Shown here one piece after another: positions 1 to 6,441 of a DNA stretch of 13,937 bases. The position numbers were made by a program, and so were the translations under genes. This stretch comes from Propionibacteriaceae bacterium (lineage in GTDB: Bacteria; Actinomycetota; Actinomycetes; Propionibacteriales; Propionibacteriaceae). The notes under the pieces were generated by a model. It saw only the letters and a program-made list of their open reading frames with translations, did not search any database and was not told where the DNA came from. The stretch covers positions 1 through 13,937 of the forward strand of contig JAITSW010000179.1 of assembly GCA_031287505.1 (NCBI GenBank), given 5' to 3'. Every line of letters begins with the position of its first letter. Position 1 is the stretch's first letter.

Positions 1-510
1 ATAAAGAACCAATAGCGGGATAAGGAAAAGCCATTGCGGATTCGGATAATGCCCCATGACCGGCAGGAAAACCAAGAGCAGCGCGAGGGAGGGTAAAAGC
101 GAGAGGAATTGCTCACAAACCTCAGACAGCGCCAAGGTGATTCTCGGGAAGGCCAGTGATTGCACCAAAGCCCGGTTCTTGGTGATAGATCTTGAGCCGG
201 AGTTAAGGCATTTCGTGAAGAACTGGAAGAGGAAAACCCCGGTAACCACATAAACGGCATAATCCGGAGGCCGATTATCACCTTGGAGCAAGCCGAAAAT
301 CGTCCCGTAGATAACGGCGTCGAGTATCGGCCGCAAAATCAGCCAAAAAACCCCTAGGCGATTGGTCTCTAGTGAGGAGCGCATTCGGTACGACGCCATG
401 GTGAAGAAGAAATCCCGGCGATACCAAGTCTCAGCCAAATACGACCAGAGCCGAGGGCGGGCTCCCACCCGGTGCAGGCCATTTGCCGAGGCCAGTTCGG
501 CAAGGTTCAT
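1..510 (-). CDS. ABC-2 type polysaccharide/teichoic-acid export permease, N-terminal part (runs off left edge)
   Basis: An open reading frame of 170 codons runs from an ATG at 510 to the window edge with no stop, so only the N-terminal part is present. The product would be the membrane subunit of an ABC exporter moving a lipid-linked glycopolymer across the cytoplasmic membrane (TagG/Wzm-like). After an amphipathic start (residues 1-50) comes the family-typical RLGVFWLILRP segment (51-61) leading into a first membrane helix (about 54-76), then helices near 84-102 and 133-152. A good ribosome site, AAGGAG (520-525), lies 9 bases before the ATG and fixes this start. It lies 65 bases downstream of pgi and follows a glycerophosphotransferase-like gene on the same strand, which supports a wall-polymer export role. 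The ATPase partner is not visible and may lie to the left. The substrate is inferred from neighbours only. Confidence 0.8.
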   Translation of the reverse strand, partial: MNLAELASANGLHRVGARPRLWSYLAETWYRRDFFFTMASYRMRSSLETNRLGVFWLILRPILDAVIYGTIFGLLQGDNRPPDYAVYVVTGVFLFQFFTKCLNSGSRSITKNRALVQSLAFPRITLALSEVCEQFLSLLPSLALLLVFLPVMGHYPNPQWLFLIPLLVLY

Positions 511-519
511 TTACCAACG

Positions 520-525
520 CTCCTT
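520..525 (-). promoter_or_regulatory. Ribosome binding site of the ABC permease
   Basis: AAGGAG on the minus strand, 9 bases before the ATG at 510. It is one of the few clear Shine-Dalgarno sites here and contrasts with the apparently leaderless genes upstream. Confidence 0.65.
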
Positions 526-552
526 ATCGACCTAATCGTTCGTAGGGAGTTT

Positions 553-558
553 ACTCTA
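553..558 (-). promoter_or_regulatory. Possible -10 box for the ABC permease
   Basis: TAGAGT on the minus strand in the pgi-permease gap. It would give a leader of roughly 35 bases carrying the AAGGAG site. No convincing -35 hexamer is visible, so the permease could instead be read through from pgi. Confidence 0.3.
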
Positions 559-575
559 GTTGGTACTTATTGCGC

Positions 576-2252
576 CTATCTTTGCCGCTCGTTTAGGTAG
601 CGCGTGATCAAAGAACGCGTGGAAGCATCTTGGCTGGCGATTGCCTCCGGATTTGCGTTTAGGGCTGGGGCAATCTGCAAAGCCAGCTGCTTGCCCAGTT
701 CCACGCCCCATTGGTCGAAAGAGTTAATCCCCCAAACGACACCTTGGGTAAAGGTGATGTGCTCATAGAGGGCAATGAGCGAGCCGACAACCGCCGGGGT
801 GAGCCTGGGGGCGAGAATCGAGGTAGACGGGCGGTTTCCCTGGAATACCCGGTGGGGGACGATCGCTTCGGGGGTGCCTTCGGCCCGCACTTCGTCTGCC
901 GTCTTGCCAAACGCCAGGGCTTTGCTCTGAGCGAGGAAATTGGCCAAAAGAAGCTCGTGCACGTCTTGCCCGCCGTCTTTGAGCGGATAGGCCGGGTTGG
1001 CTACCGCGATGAAGTCAGCCGGGATGAGGGCGGTGCCTTGGTGGATCAATTGGTAGAACGCGTGTTGCCCGTTTGTGCCCGGCTCGCCCCAGAAAATCTC
1101 TCCGGTGGGGCTGGTCACCGGCGAGCCGTCCAGGCGCACGCTCTTGCCGTTGGATTCCATGGTGAGTTGCTGCAGGTAGGCGGCAAAGCGATGCAGGCTT
1201 TGGGCGTAGGGCAACACGGCGTGAGAGCTAGCTCCCAAGAAATCGGTGTACCAAATGTTTAGCAACCCCATCAGCGCCGGGACGTTTTGCGCCAGCTCGG
1301 TGTTTTTGAAGTGTTCGTCTATGGCATAGAAGCCGGCTAGGAAATCGTTGAAGTTTTCCGGGCCGATGGCTACCGCAACTGCCGTTCCGACGGCAGAATC
1401 AACTGAGTAACGTCCACCTACCCAATCCCAGAAACCAAAGGCATTCTTGGGGTCGATGCCGAATTGCCCGACCTTGTCCAGCGCGGTGGAGACTGCGACG
1501 AAATGTCGGCTGACGGCCTGCGAGCGGGCTTCATCGGTGTCAGCGATGGCTCCAAGGGCGACGAGGGCGTCTAGCAGCCAAGTACGGGCCAGCCGGGCAT
1601 TCGTGAGGGTCTCCAAGGTGGTGAAAGTCTTGGAAGCCACGATGAAAAGCGTGGTTTGCGGATCCAGGTCGCCGGTTTTGAGCGCCACATCGGCGGGATC
1701 GATATTAGAGATGAAACGGCACTGCAAACCCGCCTGGACATACGGGCGCAGGGCTTCGTAGACCATCGCCGGCCCTAAGTCCGAACCGCCAATCCCAATA
1801 TTGACGACCGTGCGAATCGGCTTGCCGGTGATGCCTTTCCAGTTTCCGCTGCGCACGTCGTCGGCAAAGGCGTAAACCCGCTCCAGCACCTTATGCACTT
1901 CGGCTACCACTTCGACGCCTTCGACATCCAAAGGCTTGGCTGTCGGACGGCGCAGGGCAGTGTGCAGGACGGAACGGTTTTCGGTGACGTTGACGCGCTC
2001 TCCGGCAAACATCGCATCGCGTTTTGCCGTTAGCCCAACCTCTTCGCCCAGTTCGACCAGGGCGGCCAAAATCTCGTCATTGATCAAATTCTTCGACAGA
2101 TCCACCCAAAGCTCGCCAGCGGTTAGGGAGTACCGCTCGGCTCGGTGTGGATCCTGCTCGAACCAAGTGCGCAGATCGGGGGAAAGCCCTGCGGATAATT
2201 TGCCTAGTTTCGCCCAAGCCGCAGTTTTCGCGGCATCGATAAGTGCGCTCAT
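576..2252 (-). CDS. pgi: Glucose-6-phosphate isomerase
   Basis: Encodes 558 residues, normal for the long bacterial/eukaryotic PGI type. The enzyme interconverts glucose-6-phosphate and fructose-6-phosphate in the cytosol (glycolysis, gluconeogenesis, pentose-phosphate link). Visible family marks: [10 protein letters not shown] (152-161) and the phosphate-binding SKTFTT stretch (207-212), the first PGI signature around [14 protein letters not shown] (273-286) with the conserved Arg281, MESNGK (365-370) with the catalytic-base Glu366, GQHAFYQ (395-401) with ring-opening His397, and the second signature [10 protein letters not shown] (512-521) ending in Lys521. All expected catalytic residues are present. 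The ATG at 2252 is supported by a TAGACT box exactly 6 bases upstream, suggesting a leaderless transcript; no Shine-Dalgarno site is seen. It lies 29 bases after the glycerophosphotransferase-like gene on the same strand, so read-through from there is also possible. Confidence 0.97.
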   Translation of the reverse strand: MSALIDAAKTAAWAKLGKLSAGLSPDLRTWFEQDPHRAERYSLTAGELWVDLSKNLINDEILAALVELGEEVGLTAKRDAMFAGERVNVTENRSVLHTALRRPTAKPLDVEGVEVVAEVHKVLERVYAFADDVRSGNWKGITGKPIRTVVNIGIGGSDLGPAMVYEALRPYVQAGLQCRFISNIDPADVALKTGDLDPQTTLFIVASKTFTTLETLTNARLARTWLLDALVALGAIADTDEARSQAVSRHFVAVSTALDKVGQFGIDPKNAFGFWDWVGGRYSVDSAVGTAVAVAIGPENFNDFLAGFYAIDEHFKNTELAQNVPALMGLLNIWYTDFLGASSHAVLPYAQSLHRFAAYLQQLTMESNGKSVRLDGSPVTSPTGEIFWGEPGTNGQHAFYQLIHQGTALIPADFIAVANPAYPLKDGGQDVHELLLANFLAQSKALAFGKTADEVRAEGTPEAIVPHRVFQGNRPSTSILAPRLTPAVVGSLIALYEHITFTQGVVWGINSFDQWGVELGKQLALQIAPALNANPEAIASQDASTRSLITRYLNERQR

Positions 2253-2258
2253 GCGCCC

Positions 2259-2264
2259 AGTCTA
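2259..2264 (-). promoter_or_regulatory. -10 box, apparent leaderless promoter of pgi
   Basis: TAGACT on the minus strand, 6 bases before the pgi ATG, so a transcript would begin at or next to the start codon. It lies just beyond the stop of the upstream gene, leaving pgi able to be transcribed on its own. No good -35 match is visible. Confidence 0.5.
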
Positions 2265-2281
2265 ATGCGATTCTCTTTCTA

Positions 2282-4114
2282 TTAAGAGGTGAGGCGGTGA
2301 ATCTCGGCTGCGAAGGCCGCTTGCGGGCCGCCCGGCAGATCTCCGAGCAATCGGATCTTGGCAGCTGCCCGCCCGGTTTGTTTTGAGTCGGCGCCCAGGG
2401 CGTCGTCGAAAATTTCGCCGATGGCTTCCAAACCCGCGTCCAGCCGGTAGGCGCTGGTCGTATTCGGGTACCGGGCCTCAAATTCGCCGGCGGTGAAACC
2501 CTTGGGGTTGCACACCACGATTGGGCGCAGCGTGTAGAGGAAGTCGGTCATCACCGACGACACGTCCGTGACTAAGATGTCTGCCCGCTCCAGGCAGTCA
2601 TTGATAGCCAGCCGCTGATCGGCAACGACCAGATTTCCGTTTCCGCCCGTCCGCAACAGCATCTCAATTTGAGCCTTTGGAGTTAGCATGGAGCGCAACT
2701 GCCGCCCGGTGGATGGATGCGGCTTAAACCAGATTCGCACATCGGGGCGGTTAGCTAGCAGCCACTTGACAATCTCTGGCCCCATCTTTGCCAATGAGGT
2801 GTAGTTGGTTTCCTCGTAGTAGCCTTCAAAAGTGGGGGCATAGAGGACGATCTTGGGCTGTTGATTGAGAGGGCCAGACTTCAGTCCTCCGGCCTGCGGA
2901 CGGCCGACTATCGCAAATTTTTGGCGCGGGATGTCAATGCCGGCATTCCAGTAGCGTTCTACCGCAGCCTCGCCTGCTACCCAGATTTCGTCATAACCCC
3001 TAGCCAGAGCGTTCATTGATGATGCTTTGTCGGAATCCCCATGCAGAATCATCACGTGTTTGACCAACGGGTTTCGCATTAAGTGGGCGTTCCTGTCTGA
3101 AAAAGACGGGTAAAAGGCCGCTTTGACGCTGGGCAAGATGAGGGTTTCCAGCTGCCTTGGCGTGGCGGCGTAGTAGACCGGCAGCTTGGACGCGGCCAGC
3201 GGCAGCAGTTGGCTGGCTTCGCGTACCACCATGATGCCGCGCTCGGCCACCCGGTCGAAGACGGGGATCCACTGGTTAGCCATAAACGCGGCCTGCCCGA
3301 AGGCCATCGAGATGTAGAAAACATAGCGGGGGGAAAACTCACCCACTTGGGCAACAATTTCGGCTTCGGCGGCTTTGGCGCTTTTTCGCAGTTTTCGCAC
3401 TTGGGAGAAAACCGCAATCCCGTAGGCGGTGGCAAGCGCAATGGCAAGCAGGGGCATCCACAAGGCCCGCATGCCAAAAGCCGGGAAGGTCTCGCGCACC
3501 CACTCGCTGGCGAAGAATGCCATCCACATACCGATGAAGAGACCCTCGGCGATAACCAGCGGCGCCGGGGTTTGCACTGCTGCCGAGTAGACACGTCCGT
3601 AAGCCGAAAACGTCTCGTCTTGCGGGCTTGGCCCGGGCTGATATCTCAAAACGGGGGCAGCTTGGGAGAGTAGGTTCACCAGCACGATCACGGCCGCCCA
3701 AGTCAGCTGAACCACAACCACCACCAGCACATAGCCGGCATAGAGGGCAGGTTGTTCGGTGAATGATTCGCTGGCTGACAGCGTGGCGAGTGGAAAGAAA
3801 GCCGCAATCGAGCGAATCAAAGCCCTGAGGTTTGGGCCCAAGTTGGCATAGGAGGCGATGCGGGAAAGATTGGAATCCTTTCGCGATGCGGCCCAATCGC
3901 AAATGCCGGCCGCAAACCATAGTGCCAAACCCAATTGCGCGTTGCCAAATAGCGTGGCGATGATAGTCAGCGGAATACAGAGCGACTCCACAAGGTAAAG
4001 GATGAGAGTTCCCGTGTCATTTAGCTTGCCGCTGTTCCCTTGCGCCGCCCAAGCAACATCCGCATATTCAGGTAGCGGGATTCGGGGAACTTTGGCAGTC
4101 AGTTTGCGCAGCAC
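2282..4114 (-). CDS. Membrane CDP-glycerol glycerophosphotransferase-like protein (TagB/TagF family)
   Basis: Encodes 610 residues. The C-terminal half (about 262-605) matches the CDP-glycerol:glycerophosphate transferase fold: LHGDSDKASSMN (357-368), YAPTFEG (425-431), WFKPHPSTG (462-470) and the late donor-site motif DILVTDVSSVMTDFLY (512-527). These enzymes transfer glycerol-phosphate or ribitol-phosphate units to a lipid-linked wall-polymer acceptor at the cytoplasmic face. The N-terminal half holds hydrophobic stretches near 35-68, 98-113, 122-150, 184-205 and 216-236, so the protein is predicted to be an integral membrane protein, unlike peripheral Bacillus TagB/TagF. The start is GTG at 4114, with TAGGCT 6 bases upstream (leaderless pattern). 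It is first in the pgi/ABC-permease direction and divergent from the aldolase-like gene. The family is clear; donor and polymer are unknown. Confidence 0.8.
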   Translation of the reverse strand: MLRKLTAKVPRIPLPEYADVAWAAQGNSGKLNDTGTLILYLVESLCIPLTIIATLFGNAQLGLALWFAAGICDWAASRKDSNLSRIASYANLGPNLRALIRSIAAFFPLATLSASESFTEQPALYAGYVLVVVVVQLTWAAVIVLVNLLSQAAPVLRYQPGPSPQDETFSAYGRVYSAAVQTPAPLVIAEGLFIGMWMAFFASEWVRETFPAFGMRALWMPLLAIALATAYGIAVFSQVRKLRKSAKAAEAEIVAQVGEFSPRYVFYISMAFGQAAFMANQWIPVFDRVAERGIMVVREASQLLPLAASKLPVYYAATPRQLETLILPSVKAAFYPSFSDRNAHLMRNPLVKHVMILHGDSDKASSMNALARGYDEIWVAGEAAVERYWNAGIDIPRQKFAIVGRPQAGGLKSGPLNQQPKIVLYAPTFEGYYEETNYTSLAKMGPEIVKWLLANRPDVRIWFKPHPSTGRQLRSMLTPKAQIEMLLRTGGNGNLVVADQRLAINDCLERADILVTDVSSVMTDFLYTLRPIVVCNPKGFTAGEFEARYPNTTSAYRLDAGLEAIGEIFDDALGADSKQTGRAAAKIRLLGDLPGGPQAAFAAEIHRLTS

Positions 4115-4120
4115 GGGTCA

Positions 4121-4126
4121 AGCCTA
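4121..4126 (-). promoter_or_regulatory. -10 box, apparent leaderless promoter of the glycerophosphotransferase-like gene
   Basis: TAGGCT on the minus strand, 6 bases before the GTG start at 4114. It shares a 63-bp divergent intergenic region with the plus-strand promoter at 4166-4171. Confidence 0.45.
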
Positions 4127-4165
4127 TCGGCCTATCTTTGCTGGTTATGTCCCCTTGGCACGGCC

Positions 4166-4171
4166 TAGGAT
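4166..4171 (+). promoter_or_regulatory. -10 box, apparent leaderless promoter of the aldolase-like gene
   Basis: TAGGAT, 6 bases before the ATG at 4178. The same spacing is seen before the divergent gene at 4114. No clear -35 element. Confidence 0.45.
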
Positions 4172-4177
4172 GGCTTT

Positions 4178-4768
4178 ATGGAGTTGATGCCAAGCGCTTT
4201 GGGGGCTAGCCGCATTATTGTGGCGCTGCCGCCTTTGGATGCCGCCCGGCTCGTGGCCGTTGGCGAGGTGCTTTGGCAGACGGGCTTGCGGGCTTGGTCG
4301 GTTGGTTCGACTACCGCCTTGGGAACTCTGTCCCCGGTTTTCGGCAGACGCGCTGCTATCGGTGTTCACGATGTTATCGACGCGCTCGGCGCTAAGGCTG
4401 CGCAGGCCGGTGGCGCCCACTTTGTCGGAACGCCGTACTCCGCTCCTTTTGCGGGCGTGGGCATCCCCGCTGTTTTGGGAGCCCTCAGCGCAGACGAGTT
4501 ACGCGGAGCCGCCGCCGCCAAACCCGCTGCCGTGCAGATACCCCTGGCAAGCAGCTTAGATACGGCTTATACCCAGCTTGCCACTCGGATTCTGGGGCAG
4601 ACACCCCTCATCGGCAGCGGCAACTTTGATATCGACTTCGCTGCCGACTGGCTGGCACATGGCGCGGCTGGCATTTGGCTGCGGCTAACCTTTGACGACG
4701 CCGTCAATAACCCAGACTTGGAAGAGTTGCGGGTGCTCGGAAAATTCTGGGGCGAGTTGGCACACTAG
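4178..4768 (+). CDS. KDPG/KHG aldolase-like protein with degenerate active site
   Basis: Encodes 196 residues, near the usual length of 2-keto-3-deoxy-6-phosphogluconate aldolase (Eda, about 210). The overall layout follows that TIM barrel: RIIVALPPLDAARLVAVGEVL (from 12) resembles the N-terminal strand and helix, GGAHFVGTP (78-86) the 'GA.F..SP' strand, GVGIPAVLGALSADEL (93-108) the 'GIP..PG..T..E' segment, and IGSGNFD (145-151) the 'PTGG' loop. The residues that make an aldolase are not where expected: the Glu of 'LEVTLRT' falls in LRAWSVGST (37-45), and the Schiff-base Lys of 'KFFPAE' falls in AVQIPLAS (118-125). I therefore infer a non-aldolase or regulatory paralogue. Family assignment rests on remembered motif order, not an alignment. 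ATG 4178 is preferred over in-frame ATG 4187 because TAGGAT lies 6 bases upstream. Confidence 0.6.
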   Translation: MELMPSALGASRIIVALPPLDAARLVAVGEVLWQTGLRAWSVGSTTALGTLSPVFGRRAAIGVHDVIDALGAKAAQAGGAHFVGTPYSAPFAGVGIPAVLGALSADELRGAAAAKPAAVQIPLASSLDTAYTQLATRILGQTPLIGSGNFDIDFAADWLAHGAAGIWLRLTFDDAVNNPDLEELRVLGKFWGELAH

Positions 4769-4795
4769 CCGGCTGGACCTGTCTCTGGACAGCTA

Positions 4796-4823
4796 TTGTG
4801 ATCCCTGAGAAAACTGATAGTAT
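4796..4823 (+). promoter_or_regulatory. Possible promoter of the SH3/peptidase-like gene
   Basis: TTGTGA (4796-4801) and TAGTAT (4818-4823) are separated by 16 bases. Transcription would start near 4830, giving a leader of about 45 bases that contains the inverted repeat at 4838-4856. Confidence 0.35.
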
Positions 4824-4837
4824 TCCGAAGGAAACCA

Positions 4838-4856
4838 AGAATCCTGAAAAGATTCT
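4838..4856 (+). repeat. Inverted repeat in the 5' leader of the SH3/peptidase-like gene
   Basis: AGAATC and GATTCT form a perfect 6-bp stem around a 7-base loop, 21 bases before the start codon at 4877. It could be an operator or an RNA hairpin; a chance origin is also possible for so short a stem. Confidence 0.3.
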
Positions 4857-4876
4857 AAGAAACCTACAGGCAGGCT

Positions 4877-5899
4877 ATGCACGAGACTTATACCCCCCGG
4901 AGGGTCGCGGTTCAAGCGAGTGTCGCGGTTCAAGCCGAAGAGCGGGGGGAATCCGTTCCCAACTCTGGGTCGTCCAACTCTGGGTCGTCGGGTTACGTTC
5001 CGACTCGTCTTGTGGTCTTAGGCGATTCCAGCCAATCACAGCTTTCATCGGTGCGTTCCCGCCCGCGGCGGGCAGAAAATCCTTGGGGAAGCCCATTCGT
5101 AAAGCGCCTTTCCGCTGCGGCTGGTGGAGCGGTTGCCTTCATCGCAGTTTCCGCGTTTGCTTTGAATGCCGGTCTTCCCGCGCTGGCCGGCAGCACCTTC
5201 TCTCCGCAGCCTTCAGCCACTGCGGTTGATCCGGAGCCCGAGGTTCGCGCGGCAATCGGGGGCATTATCGCCGAGCCGGAATTGGCTGGCAGTTCGCAGG
5301 ATTTGCTGAGCAAACACCGGGCCTACACCGTTGCCAAAGTTCCGGTCTTGGCCGCCGCGAAAAAGGATGCCGAGGCGATCGCCGCGTTCGATATCGGCGA
5401 CAAGGTGCAGATCAGCGACGAGGTTGTCGGTGATTACCAACGTGTTGAGCTAGATGGGGAAGACGGTTGGGTTTTGGCGTCCAAGCTCACCGAAGAAACT
5501 CCCGAGTTAGCCGCCGGAATCATCGAAGAGCCGTGCACCCGGCAATCGGCGGGTTTTGAAGACAAGTTGCTTCCCTCGACTATCCGCATCTACCGTTCGG
5601 TGTGCGCGCTTTTCCCAGACGTGAACTCTTTTGGCGGCTGGCGCGCGGGCGGGCGGGCGTTCCACAAGAATGGCCGGGCGGTAGACATCATGCTCACCAC
5701 CCATGTCGAGAGCGAACTCGGCTGGCGTATCGCAAACTATCTCGTCAAGAACGCCGCTGAGTTCCACATCGACCACGTGATCTTCGAGCAGCAGATTTGG
5801 ACGCCCAGCAGCCAGCGTTGGAAAAAGATGGCTGACCGGGGTTCCGTCAACGAGAATCATTTCAACCACGTCCATGCGGCGGTGAGGGCTGGCGGCTAA
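4877..5899 (+). CDS. Membrane-anchored SH3-domain protein with VanY/M15-like zinc-peptidase C-terminal domain
   Basis: Encodes 340 residues. A polar, low-complexity N-terminal region (1-75) is followed by a hydrophobic helix (about 79-103), predicting a signal anchor with the rest outside the cell. An SH3-like module follows (about 150-204; TVAKVPVLAA ... GWVLASKL). The C-terminal domain (about 220-336) resembles the ARB_07466-like/VanY group: it contains HxxGxAxD as HKNGRAVD (263-270) and a late HVH (331-333), matching the zinc ligands of M15 peptidases (His263, Asp270, and a His of HVH). A role in cell-wall peptide cleavage or binding is inferred. Cys220 and Cys243 could form a disulfide. 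Residues 9-20 and 29-38 are encoded by short in-frame tandem repeats. The start at 4877 has only a weak ribosome site (AGGCAGG), so the exact N terminus is uncertain. Confidence 0.75.
   Translation: MHETYTPRRVAVQASVAVQAEERGESVPNSGSSNSGSSGYVPTRLVVLGDSSQSQLSSVRSRPRRAENPWGSPFVKRLSAAAGGAVAFIAVSAFALNAGLPALAGSTFSPQPSATAVDPEPEVRAAIGGIIAEPELAGSSQDLLSKHRAYTVAKVPVLAAAKKDAEAIAAFDIGDKVQISDEVVGDYQRVELDGEDGWVLASKLTEETPELAAGIIEEPCTRQSAGFEDKLLPSTIRIYRSVCALFPDVNSFGGWRAGGRAFHKNGRAVDIMLTTHVESELGWRIANYLVKNAAEFHIDHVIFEQQIWTPSSQRWKKMADRGSVNENHFNHVHAAVRAGG
4904..4935 (+). repeat. 18-bp-period tandem repeat within the SH3/peptidase-like gene
   Basis: GTCGCGGTTCAAGC occurs at 4904-4917 and again at 4922-4935, an 18-base period that keeps frame and yields (R/S)VAVQA twice. 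Confidence 0.8.
4959..4988 (+). repeat. 15-bp perfect tandem duplication within the SH3/peptidase-like gene
   Basis: CCAACTCTGGGTCGT is present twice head to tail, encoding NSGSSNSGSS. A 15-base unit keeps the frame, so copy-number change would only lengthen or shorten the linker before the membrane helix. Confidence 0.85.
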
Positions 5900-5973
5900 A
5901 CGCCCTGCCATACCCTTCCCCACGTCATTCCACCGTCGGCTGGGTGTTTCCGTGTCCCGCCTTCGACTCGCAC

Positions 5974-5979
5974 TAGAGT
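5974..5979 (+). promoter_or_regulatory. -10 box, apparent leaderless promoter of the phosphofructokinase gene
   Basis: TAGAGT, 6 bases before the ATG at 5986. No Shine-Dalgarno site lies between them. No strong -35 hexamer is seen. Confidence 0.5.
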
Positions 5980-5985
5980 GGCGTT

Positions 5986-6417
5986 ATGACTCGGACACCG
6001 GCTAAGACGCCTCACCATCCCAAGCGTTTGGGAATCCTTACTTCCGGCGGAGACGCCCAAGGTATGAACGCGGCTGTGCGCGCCCTCACCCGCACGGCTT
6101 TGGGGCTGGGCGCTGAGGTTTACGCCGTCTACGAGGGTTACCAAGGCATGGTTGACGGCGGTGGGCTCATCAGAAAATTTGGTTGGGAGGATGTCAGCCG
6201 CACCTTGCATCTGGGTGGAACTGTCATCGGCACCTTCCGTTCCAATGATTTTCGCGAACGTCCGGGACAGCTAAAGGCAGCCGCCAATTTACTTGAACAC
6301 GGCATAGACCGACTGGTGGTGATTGGCGGGGACGGCTCCCTAACCGGGTTGCGTTACTTTTCGCAGGATTGGGCGGGCCTGCTTGCCGAGTTAGTTCAAA
6401 CCGGAGTCATTTCCTAG
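5986..6417 (+). CDS. 6-phosphofructokinase, N-terminal fragment up to the TAG
   Basis: As the sequence stands, this ORF encodes 143 residues covering the ATP-binding part of the N-half. It contains TSGGDAQGMN (19-28), EGYQGMVDGG, LGGTVIG and IGGDGSLTG (113-121). Gly117 of GGDGS is the residue that favours ATP over pyrophosphate (PPi enzymes have Asp there). The fragment ends before the catalytic SIDND loop, so it cannot be active alone. The ATG is supported by the TAGAGT box 6 bases upstream. Confidence 0.75.
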   Translation: MTRTPAKTPHHPKRLGILTSGGDAQGMNAAVRALTRTALGLGAEVYAVYEGYQGMVDGGGLIRKFGWEDVSRTLHLGGTVIGTFRSNDFRERPGQLKAAANLLEHGIDRLVVIGGDGSLTGLRYFSQDWAGLLAELVQTGVIS

Positions 6418-6441
6418 ACGAGGTCAGCCGCTCATCAAACT

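Noticed and set aside
711..1262. 183-codon plus-strand open frame opposite pgi
   Set aside because: It is antisense to well-conserved pgi coding sequence and resembles no protein family; it is a GC-rich shadow.
3209..3673. 154-codon plus-strand frame and several minus-strand frames inside the glycerophosphotransferase-like gene
   Set aside because: They overlap motif-bearing coding sequence in another frame and have no recognisable motifs or ribosome sites.
574..4141. 12-bp GCCTATCTTTGC shared at 574-585 and 4130-4141
   Set aside because: One copy overlaps the pgi stop codon and the other lies in a divergent promoter gap; with no further similarity around them, it looks like chance.
4798..5229. 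143-codon plus-strand frame overlapping the start of the SH3/peptidase-like gene
   Set aside because: Its product is Arg/Cys-rich with no domain. The frame used from 4877 has a membrane helix and recognisable domains.
5927..5948. Weak stem CACC...GGTG followed by TTT after the SH3/peptidase-like gene as a terminator
   Set aside because: Only a 4-bp stem with an 8-base loop and three T bases; not enough to call.
6415..6417. TAG read as an amino acid (amber recoding) or used for programmed frameshifting in PFK
   Set aside because: Read-through gives 12 residues that do not fit the family, and a single shift into the alternative frame meets a TGA soon after (near 6471). Two opposite indels explain the data better.
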